Source: Pseudomonadota bacterium (GTDB lineage Bacteria > Pseudomonadota > Alphaproteobacteria > Acetobacterales > Acetobacteraceae). Taken from it: a stretch of DNA of 24,877 nt. Both the position numbers and the translations under genes were made by a program. The stretch covers positions 1-24,877 of the forward strand of contig JAFADX010000115.1 in assembly GCA_023424475.1 (NCBI GenBank). Direction: 5' to 3'. Each line of letters begins with the position of its first letter. The first letter of the stretch is position 1. Under the pieces are notes generated by a model that made no database searches, was not told the DNA's origin, and saw nothing but the letters and a program-made list of their open reading frames with translations. This document shows, piece by piece, positions 14,990 through 22,019 of this stretch.

Positions 14990-15793
14990 TCAGGGGGCGT
15001 GGTCGGCGCGTTCCCAATCGACAATCCGTTGACGCGCCCTCTCAATCTTCATCAAGGCCTCGGGGGTAAGCGGCCAACCCTCGCGCACCCGTGGGCTGGG
15101 ATGCGGCAGGCCCACTACCGTGCAACGGTGTTTGTCGAAGTCGCCGAGGTCGAACAGGACATTCTCGCGGAGCTTACCTAACTCGGCTGGCTCCTCGCGT
15201 GGAGACGGCCAGTTCCACGGCAAAGGTCGGCCGGGCTCATCCTTGGTAAGCCGCAGCAATTCGAAAGTGCTCGGATCAGGTCCGCACCCGAGGCAGACGA
15301 TCACCCGCGGTCGGACCACATGCAGGAAGAGCTGGTGGACGGGCCAGCAATGGTCCCACCAGAGGCGCCAGACGCCGTCGTTCCGCTGGACCAGTTCCTC
15401 CTCGCCCGGCGATCGCTCGAACAACGCGTTGGTGGCGAAGGTCTGGCGCGGGTCGGCGCCAAGGGCCTCGAACACCGTCCGAATGCGCCCTTGAAGTTCG
15501 GAGGGTTGGCCGCTGCGATCGTAAACCTCGTCGGCATAGCTGCTCCAATCCTCCGGCACATGCTCGAGCGATCCACCGATCGTGCCGTTTTCCGCACTGG
15601 GGCCTTCCGTTCGTCCACCTGGATTCCACCCCATGACGTAGAGACTTCCCCGCACCAGCGTATTCCGTCCGCTGAACAGGACAGCGCCGGGGCGGTCGGC
15701 AATCGGTACCAGCATGTCGCGCGCACGCTGCAGCACCTCATCGGGCGACAAAACCGTGCGCTCGCGCAGTGGGTCGGGGGCGGGTGCATCCAT
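14990..15793 (-). CDS. Uracil-DNA-glycosylase-superfamily-like protein
   Basis: 267 residues. The order of motifs follows that of UDG family 4/5-like proteins: LYVMGWNPGG (51-60, cf. the GxxPG water-activating loop), FATNALFERSP (119-129, cf. TNxVKxRPP), the helix and strand RPRVIVCLG (161-169), and VVGLPHPSPR (226-235, cf. the HPSP/HPSY minor-groove loop). The iron-sulphur cysteines of family 4 are absent. This may be an active glycosylase on uracil or a modified base, or a non-catalytic relative; position 2 of the first loop lacks the usual acidic residue. The start at 15793 has GGAG nine bases upstream. It follows the WYL regulator by 39 bp, so it is probably co-transcribed with it. Confidence 0.7.
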   Translation of the reverse strand: MDAPAPDPLRERTVLSPDEVLQRARDMLVPIADRPGAVLFSGRNTLVRGSLYVMGWNPGGRTEGPSAENGTIGGSLEHVPEDWSSYADEVYDRSGQPSELQGRIRTVFEALGADPRQTFATNALFERSPGEEELVQRNDGVWRLWWDHCWPVHQLFLHVVRPRVIVCLGCGPDPSTFELLRLTKDEPGRPLPWNWPSPREEPAELGKLRENVLFDLGDFDKHRCTVVGLPHPSPRVREGWPLTPEALMKIERARQRIVDWERADHAP

Positions 15794-15832
15794 GCGTCTT
15801 GCTCCGTCGGTCAGATACAGCGCAATGCTATG

Positions 15833-16894
15833 TCAATCCGCGGCCGCGGCAATCGTCGAGGCTGGCTGTGGCAGGTGGGTGGAACCATCGGCGTCAGGCG
15901 CCTCACGATGGTGGCGCGCGGCGGTGGCGGCGCGCTCGGCGAGCATCTCGCGCAAACCATGGGGCGCCAGGACCTCGACTGCCTCGCCCCATCCAAAGAG
16001 GTGAAGGCACATCTCGGACCTGCCGGCGGCGCGGAAGCGGACGACGATTCTACCGTCCGGCTGCGGATGCATGGTCTGGGTCGGGTGGAAGCACCAGTTG
16101 GCAGCCTCCGTGGCCGCATCCGCCGTGAAGCGCAGCACCACATCCTCGGGCTTGTCCTGCCAGAGGCCGAAGGAGCGCCCGGCGAAGTTCGCGAGGTCGA
16201 AGTCCACCGGGCGCTCGAAGGTCCCGTCGGTGGGTTCGACAGCATCGATGCGATCCAGGCGCAGGAGCGTGGGTTCGGGTTTCCCCGGGATTGCCGCCAC
16301 CAGATACGGGCGCGAGCCGTAAAGCAGGCCCAAAGGATGGACCTCATGCACCCGGATCGTCTTGCTCTTAACGGAGCGGTACCGCATGCGGATGACGCTC
16401 GCGCTGAGGATCGCGCTGCGCAGCGCGGCCAGGACGCCAGGCGGCAGTGCCACGCGCGGACCCGGGCGCGCGGCGAACCCCTCAGCCTCCAGAAGCGCAT
16501 CGGCATCCAGTTCGGAACGGTGCAGTGCGCCTCCCGTCGCCATAGCGCGGAGCTTCTGCGAGGCAGACCTCAGCGCGGCGGCACGTTCGCCCAATCCCTC
16601 GGCCTCCAGCCGCCGCGTCGCCAGGTCCATCTCGGCGATCTCCTCGGCGCAAATGCGAACGGCGGGCAGGAAGGACGCTCCGCGCAGGCGGTAGCGCTTC
16701 TCGCGGCCATCCGTGTCGATCATCTCCAGCCTGTCGCCGCAGACCTGGCGGATCGCCGCGAGCATCCGCTCCATCGTCCGCGCGCCGCAATTCAGCTCAT
16801 CGGCCAGTTCGCGGACCGTGCGTCCCATGCGGGTGCCGGTGAGGCTGACAACAAGTTCGAGCCCGCGGGCGAGCTTTTCGTGGCGTGCGGGCAC
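15833..16894 (-). CDS. WYL-domain transcriptional regulator
   Basis: 353 residues. The N-terminal winged helix-turn-helix covers about 1-70 (MGRTVRELADELNCGARTMERML, then the wing around DGREKRYRL). A WYL domain covers about 160-225 (IRMRYRSVKSKTIRVHEVHP, LGLLYGSRPYLVA, LLRLDRIDAVEPT), and a C-terminal WCX extension about 250-325 (DVVLRFTADAA, WCFHPTQT, LHLFGWGEAVEVLAP). Family knowledge: WYL proteins of this build (BrxR, CapW) repress anti-phage operons and respond to nucleic-acid ligands. Here it is divergent from the four-gene operon starting at 16965, which is its likely target. The start is GTG at 16894 with AGGGA upstream. Confidence 0.92.
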   Translation of the reverse strand: MPARHEKLARGLELVVSLTGTRMGRTVRELADELNCGARTMERMLAAIRQVCGDRLEMIDTDGREKRYRLRGASFLPAVRICAEEIAEMDLATRRLEAEGLGERAAALRSASQKLRAMATGGALHRSELDADALLEAEGFAARPGPRVALPPGVLAALRSAILSASVIRMRYRSVKSKTIRVHEVHPLGLLYGSRPYLVAAIPGKPEPTLLRLDRIDAVEPTDGTFERPVDFDLANFAGRSFGLWQDKPEDVVLRFTADAATEAANWCFHPTQTMHPQPDGRIVVRFRAAGRSEMCLHLFGWGEAVEVLAPHGLREMLAERAATAARHHREAPDADGSTHLPQPASTIAAAAD

Positions 16895-16964
16895 GGCAGG
16901 TCCCTTGTACAGGCCGTTGGCAGGAGAACCGACCGATTCTGACGGTGATTCGTGGCTCTATAGG
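16895..16964. promoter_or_regulatory. Divergent control region of the island
   Basis: 70 bp separate the WYL start from the rightward operon, so both promoters must lie here or within the genes. On the plus strand TATAGG (16959-16964) directly abuts the chosen GTG, which makes it unlikely to be the -10 of that start. No clear palindrome is visible; a WYL dimer site here is inferred only from position. Confidence 0.4.
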
Positions 16965-17423
16965 GTGCCCACGTTCCGCGAGCCTGTCTTGCTTCCTGCC
17001 GACATCCCGCCCGCCCCCGCCGTTGCCGCGCGGCTAGGTCTGTTCTGGGCCTTGCCGTCCCCCGTCGGTGTCTGGGAAATTGTCACCGTGTCGCGCCCCT
17101 TCGCTGAGGTGCCCGAGATCGGCGGCTTCCGGACCATGGAGGCGGGGCATGTGAACATTTGGCCCCGCATCAGGCGCGAGGCCGGGCCGCAGGTTGTCGG
17201 GGAATATGACGACTACCCACGCGGACGGGTGAACTGGCGCGAGGAGGATCAGCGCTTTCTGCTGCTGCTGGACCCCGTGCTGAACCGACCGGGCTGGATC
17301 ACCCGCCTGCTGGCGCGCTTCGCCCTGCCCGCGGCGGCCACGCTCATCATGACGGACCCGCACTACCGCTCGACGCGGAAGCCACCCCGGGACGCGCTGC
17401 CCATACACACAGGAACGCCCTGA
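16965..17423 (+). CDS. Hypothetical protein, first gene of the WYL-controlled operon
   Basis: 152 residues from a GTG at 16965. The start is uncertain, since the frame is open further left and only AGG precedes the codon. No cysteine-rich, membrane or nuclease motif is visible. Notable segments are GVWEIVTVSRPFAEVPEIGG, the YDDYPRGRVNWREEDQRFLLLLDP block, and a C-terminal LARFALPAAATLIMTDPHYRS. The DYPRGRV and DPHY phrases recall small uncharacterised single-domain proteins scattered among bacteria, but I cannot name a family. Its stop overlaps the next ATG by one base (TGATG), so it is translated together with the gene at 17423. Confidence 0.7.
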   Translation: MPTFREPVLLPADIPPAPAVAARLGLFWALPSPVGVWEIVTVSRPFAEVPEIGGFRTMEAGHVNIWPRIRREAGPQVVGEYDDYPRGRVNWREEDQRFLLLLDPVLNRPGWITRLLARFALPAAATLIMTDPHYRSTRKPPRDALPIHTGTP

Positions 17424-17995
17424 TGCGCAAAGGACTGACGCTGCTGCTCTATAGCCGCTACCCAGTGCTGTTCGCCGAGCATCGCTTCAGCCCGGCCGAA
17501 ACGGGCATGGCCTGGGGTTTCCAACACGATGACGGCTGGTTCGGGGTCGTCGACGCGCTCGCTGCCGTCATCACTGCGCATGCGCCGGCGGCGAGCGCCG
17601 TTCAGGTCAAGCAGGATATGGGCGCGCTGCGCTTCACGCTGCGCGAAGGCGATGCCTTCACGCACGGTGCCTGCGCCGCGGCCGAGCGTTTCTCCAAGGG
17701 CGTCAGCGAGGTGAGTGGACGGCGCGGTGTACTCATGGTTGGGCGGCAGGGCCGCTGGCTGAAGACCTTGGCGCCTGGCGAGATGGCCGGTTTCGTGCCG
17801 GTTCAGCCGCTGGCCGAAGCTTCCGGTGAGGACAACTCGGCGGATGACGAGCCTGGTGCATTTGAGGAGTCAGCCGCGCTGGCGGGCGCAGCGGCCTTCC
17901 AGCAGGCCATGGCCCATCGCCTGCACCCCGTCACCGGAGCCTGTGGCCCGGTTGATGACCGCGGTGAATTGGCGAACGGTGCGGAGGGCGGGTGA
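17423..17995 (+). CDS. Hypothetical protein with QVKxxxGxLRF motif, degenerate zinc site
   Basis: 190 residues. It has the pattern of a widespread small uncharacterised family: DDGWFGVVDAL (36-46), VQVKQDMGALRF (60-71), then SEVSGRRG (95-102) and GRWLKTLAP (110-118). In the relatives I recall, the last two blocks read like CEVCGxPG and GWxKTLC, a small zinc-binding site. Here the cysteines are replaced by S, S and A, so the metal site is lost. Beyond residue 130 follows an acidic, Ala/Glu-rich tail of about 60 residues that looks disordered. It overlaps the first gene's stop by one base and its own stop overlaps the start of the beta-CASP gene by one base. Confidence 0.75.
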   Translation: MRKGLTLLLYSRYPVLFAEHRFSPAETGMAWGFQHDDGWFGVVDALAAVITAHAPAASAVQVKQDMGALRFTLREGDAFTHGACAAAERFSKGVSEVSGRRGVLMVGRQGRWLKTLAPGEMAGFVPVQPLAEASGEDNSADDEPGAFEESAALAGAAAFQQAMAHRLHPVTGACGPVDDRGELANGAEGG

Positions 17996-19239
17996 TGCGC
18001 GTGCGCATTCATCGCGGTGCGAGGCAGATCGGTGGCTCGGCCATTGAGGTGGAGGCGGCGGGCAAGCGCCTGCTGCTCGACTGCGGCCTGCCGCTGGATG
18101 GCGATTCGGAGGATGAGTCCCTGCTGCCCGAGGTGGCGGGGCTGCGGGTGGAGGATTCCTCGCTCCTTGGCATTTTGTTGTCCCACGGCCACCGCGACCA
18201 CTGGGGCCTGATCCCCAAGGCGCGGTCCGGTCTCTCGGTGTTTATGGGCGCGGCGACCGAACGCATCCTGCGCGCCGCCGCGCCCTTCGTGCCGAAGGCA
18301 GTGGCGATGGAGGCCGCAGGGCATCTTGTGGACCGGCAGCCGCTGAGTATCGGGCCTTTCATCGTCACGCCGTATCTCGTGGACCACTCGGCCTTCGACG
18401 CCTACGCCTTAATGATCGAGGCGGGTAGTAAGCGGCTGTTCTATTCGGGCGATCTGCGCGCGCACGGGCGCAAGGGCAAGTTGTTCGAGCGGCTGCTGCG
18501 TCGTCCGCCCGGCCCACTCGATGCGATGCTAATGGAGGGCTCGAGCATCGGGCGGCTGGCGTCTGACGGGTCCTTTCCCACCGAGGATGAGATCGAGCAG
18601 GCACTCGTGGTCCGCATGCGGGCGGCTGAGGGCATGGTCCTGGTGGCGGCCTCCGCCCAGAATATCGACCGCGTCGTCAGCATCTACCGGGCCGCCAAGC
18701 GGACCCGGCGAACCCTCGTGGTGGACCTCTACGCTGCGGAGATCCTGCGGGCGACGGGGCGACGCTCGATTCCACAGACTCATTGGCCGGATGTTGCGCT
18801 GTTCACACCGCACCGGCAGCGCGTGATTGTGAAGGAGCGCGGGCTCTTCCACCTCCTCGACCAGCACAAGGCTGGTCGCGTCTTCCCGGAGGATCTGGCT
18901 GCGAATCCTGAGCGCTTCGTCGTCCTCTACCGGCATGCCTTCCATCAGGACCTAGTGCGCGCCGCCTGCCTGCGTGGCGCCGGTGCCATCTGGTCGCAGT
19001 GGGAGGGGTATTTGGCACAACCCTATGAGGCCGCGGCCTGGGCGGCGCTGAAGGAGAGCGGCGTGTCGGTCGAGACGATCCATACCTCCGGCCACGCCAG
19101 CATTGCGGATCTGCAGCTCCTCGCGGCGGCTCTGGCGCCGAAGCAACTGGTACCGATCCACAGTTTTCAGCCAGGCCGATTCAGCGACTACTTTGATAAC
19201 GTTTCGAATCGCCATGATGGCGAATGGTGGGAGGTCTGA
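17995..19239 (+). CDS. MBL-fold beta-CASP nuclease (RNase J/CPSF-like)
   Basis: 414 residues. Metallo-beta-lactamase motifs: LLLDCG (D29), SHGHRDHWG (63-71: H64, H66, D68, H69), VDHSAFDAY (H131), and FYSGDLRAHGRK (D153). Beta-CASP motifs: A is the acidic residue in LMEGSS (E181), B is HTSGHAS (363-369) and C is PIHS (H389). With all these present it should be a two-zinc nuclease on RNA or DNA, as in RNase J, CPSF-73 and SNM1. The short C-terminus lacks the RNase J tail domain. ATG 17995 is chosen since GGAGG lies seven bases before it; GTG 17992 is possible. Third gene of the operon. Confidence 0.9.
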   Translation: MRVRIHRGARQIGGSAIEVEAAGKRLLLDCGLPLDGDSEDESLLPEVAGLRVEDSSLLGILLSHGHRDHWGLIPKARSGLSVFMGAATERILRAAAPFVPKAVAMEAAGHLVDRQPLSIGPFIVTPYLVDHSAFDAYALMIEAGSKRLFYSGDLRAHGRKGKLFERLLRRPPGPLDAMLMEGSSIGRLASDGSFPTEDEIEQALVVRMRAAEGMVLVAASAQNIDRVVSIYRAAKRTRRTLVVDLYAAEILRATGRRSIPQTHWPDVALFTPHRQRVIVKERGLFHLLDQHKAGRVFPEDLAANPERFVVLYRHAFHQDLVRAACLRGAGAIWSQWEGYLAQPYEAAAWAALKESGVSVETIHTSGHASIADLQLLAAALAPKQLVPIHSFQPGRFSDYFDNVSNRHDGEWWEV

Positions 19240-19241
19240 CG

Positions 19242-20015
19242 GTGGGTGATTTCAAGCGCGGCCTGGACGAGTTCAAGTGGGATGCCCTCAAGAGACTGGC
19301 GAACGAGGGCGACAACTGGTGGACCGACCTGCTCTCGCTATGGGTTCCCAGTGGCCAGCCTGCCGATGATCACGATGGGCCGGGTTTGCGTTTCGCGCTG
19401 CGCAATGGCTATCTGAACTTCTACCGTCGCGGCCAGTCCGTGGCGCGAGTGTGCTGCGGGCAGCGGCGCAACGGACGGGTCGATGCTCGCATGGAGATCC
19501 ATGCGAAGTATGTCTGGGACAACGGCGCGCCTGACAAATACGCGCAGGTGAACGAACGCGATGTGATGTGCGGCGGGTTGGAACCCGTGGAATATGCCGG
19601 GCTGTCCACGCTCAAAGGGTGGATCGCGCGGAGCGAAGACTGGGCCGGCAAGGAGAAATGCGGAGTGGACATGGTTGTCGGCGCGAACCCGACAGTCATC
19701 GACCTGGAGATGGGCATACCAGCATGGGGCGCCAGGAAATCGGCGCTCCGGGTCGACATCGTCGCATTGGACGGCACTGACGCCGAACCGCAATTGGTCC
19801 TGTGGGAGGCCAAGCCGCTCCATGCGGGCGCGCTCCGCGCGCGGAATGGCAATGCACAGATCATCGCGCAGATGGCTGACTACCAAGAATATTTAGCCTC
19901 GCCCGTCCACCGGAGGCACTTAAGCGAAGCCTATCGTTCAACCTGCTGCGCGCTGGTGAAGCTGGCAGAGATGGCCGGCAGCCGGCCCATGCTGGTGGTC
20001 GTGTTAAAGCTCTGA
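19242..20015 (+). CDS. PD-(D/E)XK-type nuclease, probably truncated at its C-terminus
   Basis: 257 residues. The nuclease core is ALRVDIVALDG (D172), then a strand with VLWEAKPL (E189, K191), followed by a helix containing AQIIAQMADYQEYL (Q210, Y214). This is the D...ExK...QxxxY order of many restriction-type nucleases. The N-terminal half (GLRFALRNGYLNFYRRGQSV, MEIHAKYV) is an unknown domain. GTG 19242 has GGGAGG seven bases upstream, two bases after the previous stop. The last 9 to 11 residues (SRPMLVVVLKL) are encoded antisense to the conserved TTSMGRL region of a serine recombinase, so the original C-terminus seems to have been lost at a junction near 19978. Confidence 0.82.
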   Translation: MGDFKRGLDEFKWDALKRLANEGDNWWTDLLSLWVPSGQPADDHDGPGLRFALRNGYLNFYRRGQSVARVCCGQRRNGRVDARMEIHAKYVWDNGAPDKYAQVNERDVMCGGLEPVEYAGLSTLKGWIARSEDWAGKEKCGVDMVVGANPTVIDLEMGIPAWGARKSALRVDIVALDGTDAEPQLVLWEAKPLHAGALRARNGNAQIIAQMADYQEYLASPVHRRHLSEAYRSTCCALVKLAEMAGSRPMLVVVLKL

Positions 20016-20389
20016 GTGACCGAAACAAAAGTGACGTCGTGCTCGTCGAAGGCCTGCACGAGCTTGGCGAAGTCCATCAGCGAGCGGGACAGGCGATCAA
20101 TTTTATATACGACCACGACGTCGACGAGGCCGGCCTCGATGTCGGCCAGCAGCCGCTTCAGGGCGGGGCGCTCCAGCGTGCCGCCACTGACCCCGCCATC
20201 ATCATAGCGGTCGTGCACGAGCACCCAGCCCTCGGACCGCTGCGAGGCGACGAAGGCCTCGCACGCGGCCCGCTGCGCGTCGAGCGAGTTGAACTCCTTC
20301 TCCAGCCCCTCGTCGGTGGATTTGCGAGTGTAGACGGCGCAGCGGAGCTTGCGCGTCTTCGCTGGCATGGGGGCGTCACGACGGCTCAT
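19931..20389 (-). pseudogene. Truncated large serine recombinase (resolvase domain only)
   Basis: 152 residues remain of a recombinase family that normally exceeds 450. The resolvase/invertase catalytic domain is intact: VYTRKSTDEG with the nucleophile serine S24, SLDAQRAACEAF, YDDGGVSGGTLERPALKRLL, VDVVVVYKIDRLSRS, and VTFVSVTQSFNTTTSMGRL (119-137). After Leu137 the expected NVLLSFAQFERE helix is missing; the frame runs into unrelated sequence (PAISAS...) that belongs to the island nuclease gene on the other strand. The recombinase and zinc-ribbon domains are absent from the window. ATG 20389 overlaps the DUF2924 stop by four bases. Confidence 0.92.
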
Positions 20390-20886
20390 GCGCCGGCCCT
20401 CCGGATCCCGAAGAACACCCAGCCATTCCAGCGGGTGCCCGTGATGGCTCGCGCGATGGCCGATAGCGACTGGTACGGGCGCCCCTGCCAGTCGTAGCCC
20501 CCGCGCGTCACGGTCACGACGTGTTCGACGCCCTGGTATTCGCGCAGCAGCCGCGTGCCAGCGATCGGGCGCTGGTCGTGGCGAATCCGGCGGAGCGTGA
20601 TGCTGCGGCCGTCGAACTGCTCGCCGAGCGCCTCGAGGCGCTCCAGCGTCTCGCGCTTCAAGCCGCCATAGGCCAGTTCCTGGATGCGGTAAGAAAGGCG
20701 GCTCTCCAGGAAGCGCCGGTTGTAGGGCGGCGGCTCGGTGCCGAAGAGCCGACGCCACTCGGCCTTCAACTCGCCGATCGGCATGCCGGGCAGTGCGGCG
20801 AGGCGTGCGGGAACGTCCGGCTTCGGGATTGCCGGGATGGTCTGCGCCGACGGGGTGCTGGCTTTGGATTTGGTGGCGCGTGTCAT
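20386..20886 (-). CDS. DUF2924 family protein
   Basis: 166 residues. Diagnostic blocks are LAALPGMPIGELKAEWRRLF, PPYNRRFLESRLSYRIQELAYG, AGTRLLREYQGVEHVVTVTRGGYDWQGRPYQSLSAIARAITGT and WNGWVFFGIR. DUF2924 genes typically stand directly upstream of large serine recombinases in alphaproteobacterial prophages, as here. The YxxVEHxVTVxxxGYxWxGxxYxSLSAIAxxITGTxWNG part resembles the RAMA/DUF4357-type DNA-associated fold. It may assist site-specific recombination (inference). The start at 20886 has GGAG six bases upstream and overlaps the preceding small gene by four bases. Confidence 0.92.
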   Translation of the reverse strand: MTRATKSKASTPSAQTIPAIPKPDVPARLAALPGMPIGELKAEWRRLFGTEPPPYNRRFLESRLSYRIQELAYGGLKRETLERLEALGEQFDGRSITLRRIRHDQRPIAGTRLLREYQGVEHVVTVTRGGYDWQGRPYQSLSAIARAITGTRWNGWVFFGIRRAGA

Positions 20887-21086
20887 GCGGGTCTCCGGTT
20901 GGTCCGGGTTGCATGGAGGCGCTGGGGTGCCGGGAAGTGGAGGCAACTCTCTCCGTGGTCCGCAGCTTCGCGCGCAGCTTCCTCGGCAGCGCGGCTGCGC
21001 AGCCGCACCAGCCCCGCGGCGAGGATGCTGCACACCTCGCGGAGGTGCGGCGGGAGGTGGGGATTGATCGGTCCGGGACGCTGCAT
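20883..21086 (-). CDS. Small prophage protein upstream of DUF2924
   Basis: 67 residues, basic. It contains PHLREVCSILAAGLVRLRSR, then AAEEAAREAADHGESCLHFP, and a His/Arg-rich end. Short proteins of this shape commonly precede DUF2924 and the recombinase in alphaproteobacterial elements, so I consider it real despite its size. Function unknown; the single amphipathic helix suggests a small nucleic-acid-binding or accessory protein. It is the first gene of a three-gene unit with four-base overlaps throughout, and an operator-like repeat lies 38-56 bp upstream of its start. Confidence 0.7.
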   Translation of the reverse strand: MQRPGPINPHLPPHLREVCSILAAGLVRLRSRAAEEAAREAADHGESCLHFPAPQRLHATRTNRRPA

Positions 21087-21123
21087 CCCGTGACAATACG
21101 AATCGCCGGCGGTTTGGGGAGTG

Positions 21124-21142
21124 CGATTGTGTAGCGCTACAC
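21124..21142. promoter_or_regulatory. Repressor operator in front of the recombinase operon
   Basis: The 12-mer CGATTGTGTAGC (21124-21135) recurs exactly at the repressor's own promoter (21949-21960). Here it forms a perfect 14-bp palindrome GTGTAGCGCTACAC (21129-21142). It is placed just upstream of the leftward small gene/DUF2924/recombinase unit, where a bound repressor would block transcription. Confidence 0.7.
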
Positions 21143-21150
21143 TCTCGGGC

Positions 21151-21921
21151 CTAGGCCCCGACCTGGCGCCCCAGCCAAATCACGCGCCCGATGACATGAA
21201 TATCGTCCGGATTGAGGTGCGGCTGCGGCGCATAGGCGGGGTTGTCCGAGCGCACCGTGATCAATCCCTTGCCCAGCTCAACCTGCACCCGCTTCACCTG
21301 CAGCCCATTGCCGGTGCGGATCACGTAGATACCGTCCTTGTCGCCCGGCTGGTTCTGCCGGAAGTCGATCAGCACCGTGTCTCCTGGCCGCAGGGTAGGC
21401 TCCATCGAATCGCCGTCGACATTGATCACCGCCAACTGGTCGAGCGGCGCCTTGCTGACCGCGCGGATCCACTCCTCCCGGAAGGCGATCCGGTGGGTGA
21501 CCGCCTCGCGATCGATGATCTGGCCAGGACCGGCCGATGCCCTGGCGTCGTAGACCGGCAGCAGCGCCCAACTGTCACCGCCCATGGAGATGATCTCGGC
21601 CGCCGACGGCCCGGAATAGGTCGAAGACGCCTTTGCAATGGGCTTGCGCCGCACGCGCTGCCCCAGCGCCGCCGCCGCCTCCTCGGGCGTGTTGATCGCA
21701 ATCCCGGTTCCCGAGGTCTCCTTCCCGAACAGCAGCATCTGCCAGGTGATGCCGAGCGGTGCGGCGAGTTCGCGGGCGGCACGCGCCGTCAACGGCCGCC
21801 GTCCGCTCTCGTAAGCGCGGTACGTCGCCTCCGGCACGCCGGCGAGGCGGGCCAGTTCGGCGCCACTCCCGATGCCCTTTTCCTCGCGGAATCGGCGGAG
21901 TCGGTCTGCTGAGGTGTCCAT
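21151..21921 (-). CDS. XRE-type, S24 self-cleaving prophage repressor
   Basis: 256 residues. The N-terminal helix-turn-helix (about 5-65: SGAELARLAGVPEATYRAYESGRR) is joined by a linker (about 66-118) to a LexA/CI-type peptidase S24 domain. The catalytic serine is S172 in NVDGDSMEPTLRPGD and the lysine K210 in GLQVKRV. A likely Ala-Gly cleavage site is ASA|GPG (130-131). All parts needed for RecA-stimulated self-cleavage are therefore visible, so DNA damage would derepress the element. The start at 21921 is preferred; ATG 21930 adds three residues. It is divergent from the early operon, with operators between them. Confidence 0.93.
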   Translation of the reverse strand: MDTSADRLRRFREEKGIGSGAELARLAGVPEATYRAYESGRRPLTARAARELAAPLGITWQMLLFGKETSGTGIAINTPEEAAAALGQRVRRKPIAKASSTYSGPSAAEIISMGGDSWALLPVYDARASAGPGQIIDREAVTHRIAFREEWIRAVSKAPLDQLAVINVDGDSMEPTLRPGDTVLIDFRQNQPGDKDGIYVIRTGNGLQVKRVQVELGKGLITVRSDNPAYAPQPHLNPDDIHVIGRVIWLGRQVGA

Positions 21922-21932
21922 GCGCTTCATTA

Positions 21933-21960
21933 TGTAGCGCATATAGATCGATTGTGTAGC
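21933..21960. promoter_or_regulatory. Operator pair at the repressor/early-gene divergence
   Basis: TGTAGC occurs in direct orientation at 21933-21938 and 21955-21960, a spacing of 22 bp or two helical turns. The second copy belongs to the 12-mer CGATTGTGTAGC shared with 21124-21135. A -10-like CATAAT for the leftward repressor lies between the first copy and the gene, so repressor binding should control its own transcription and probably the rightward early promoter. Confidence 0.6.
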
Positions 21961-22019
21961 AGGTTTCTGCAAATACAAACAGTCTTGTTCGTGTGCCGCG
22001 ACACTGCGTATCTCTCCCC

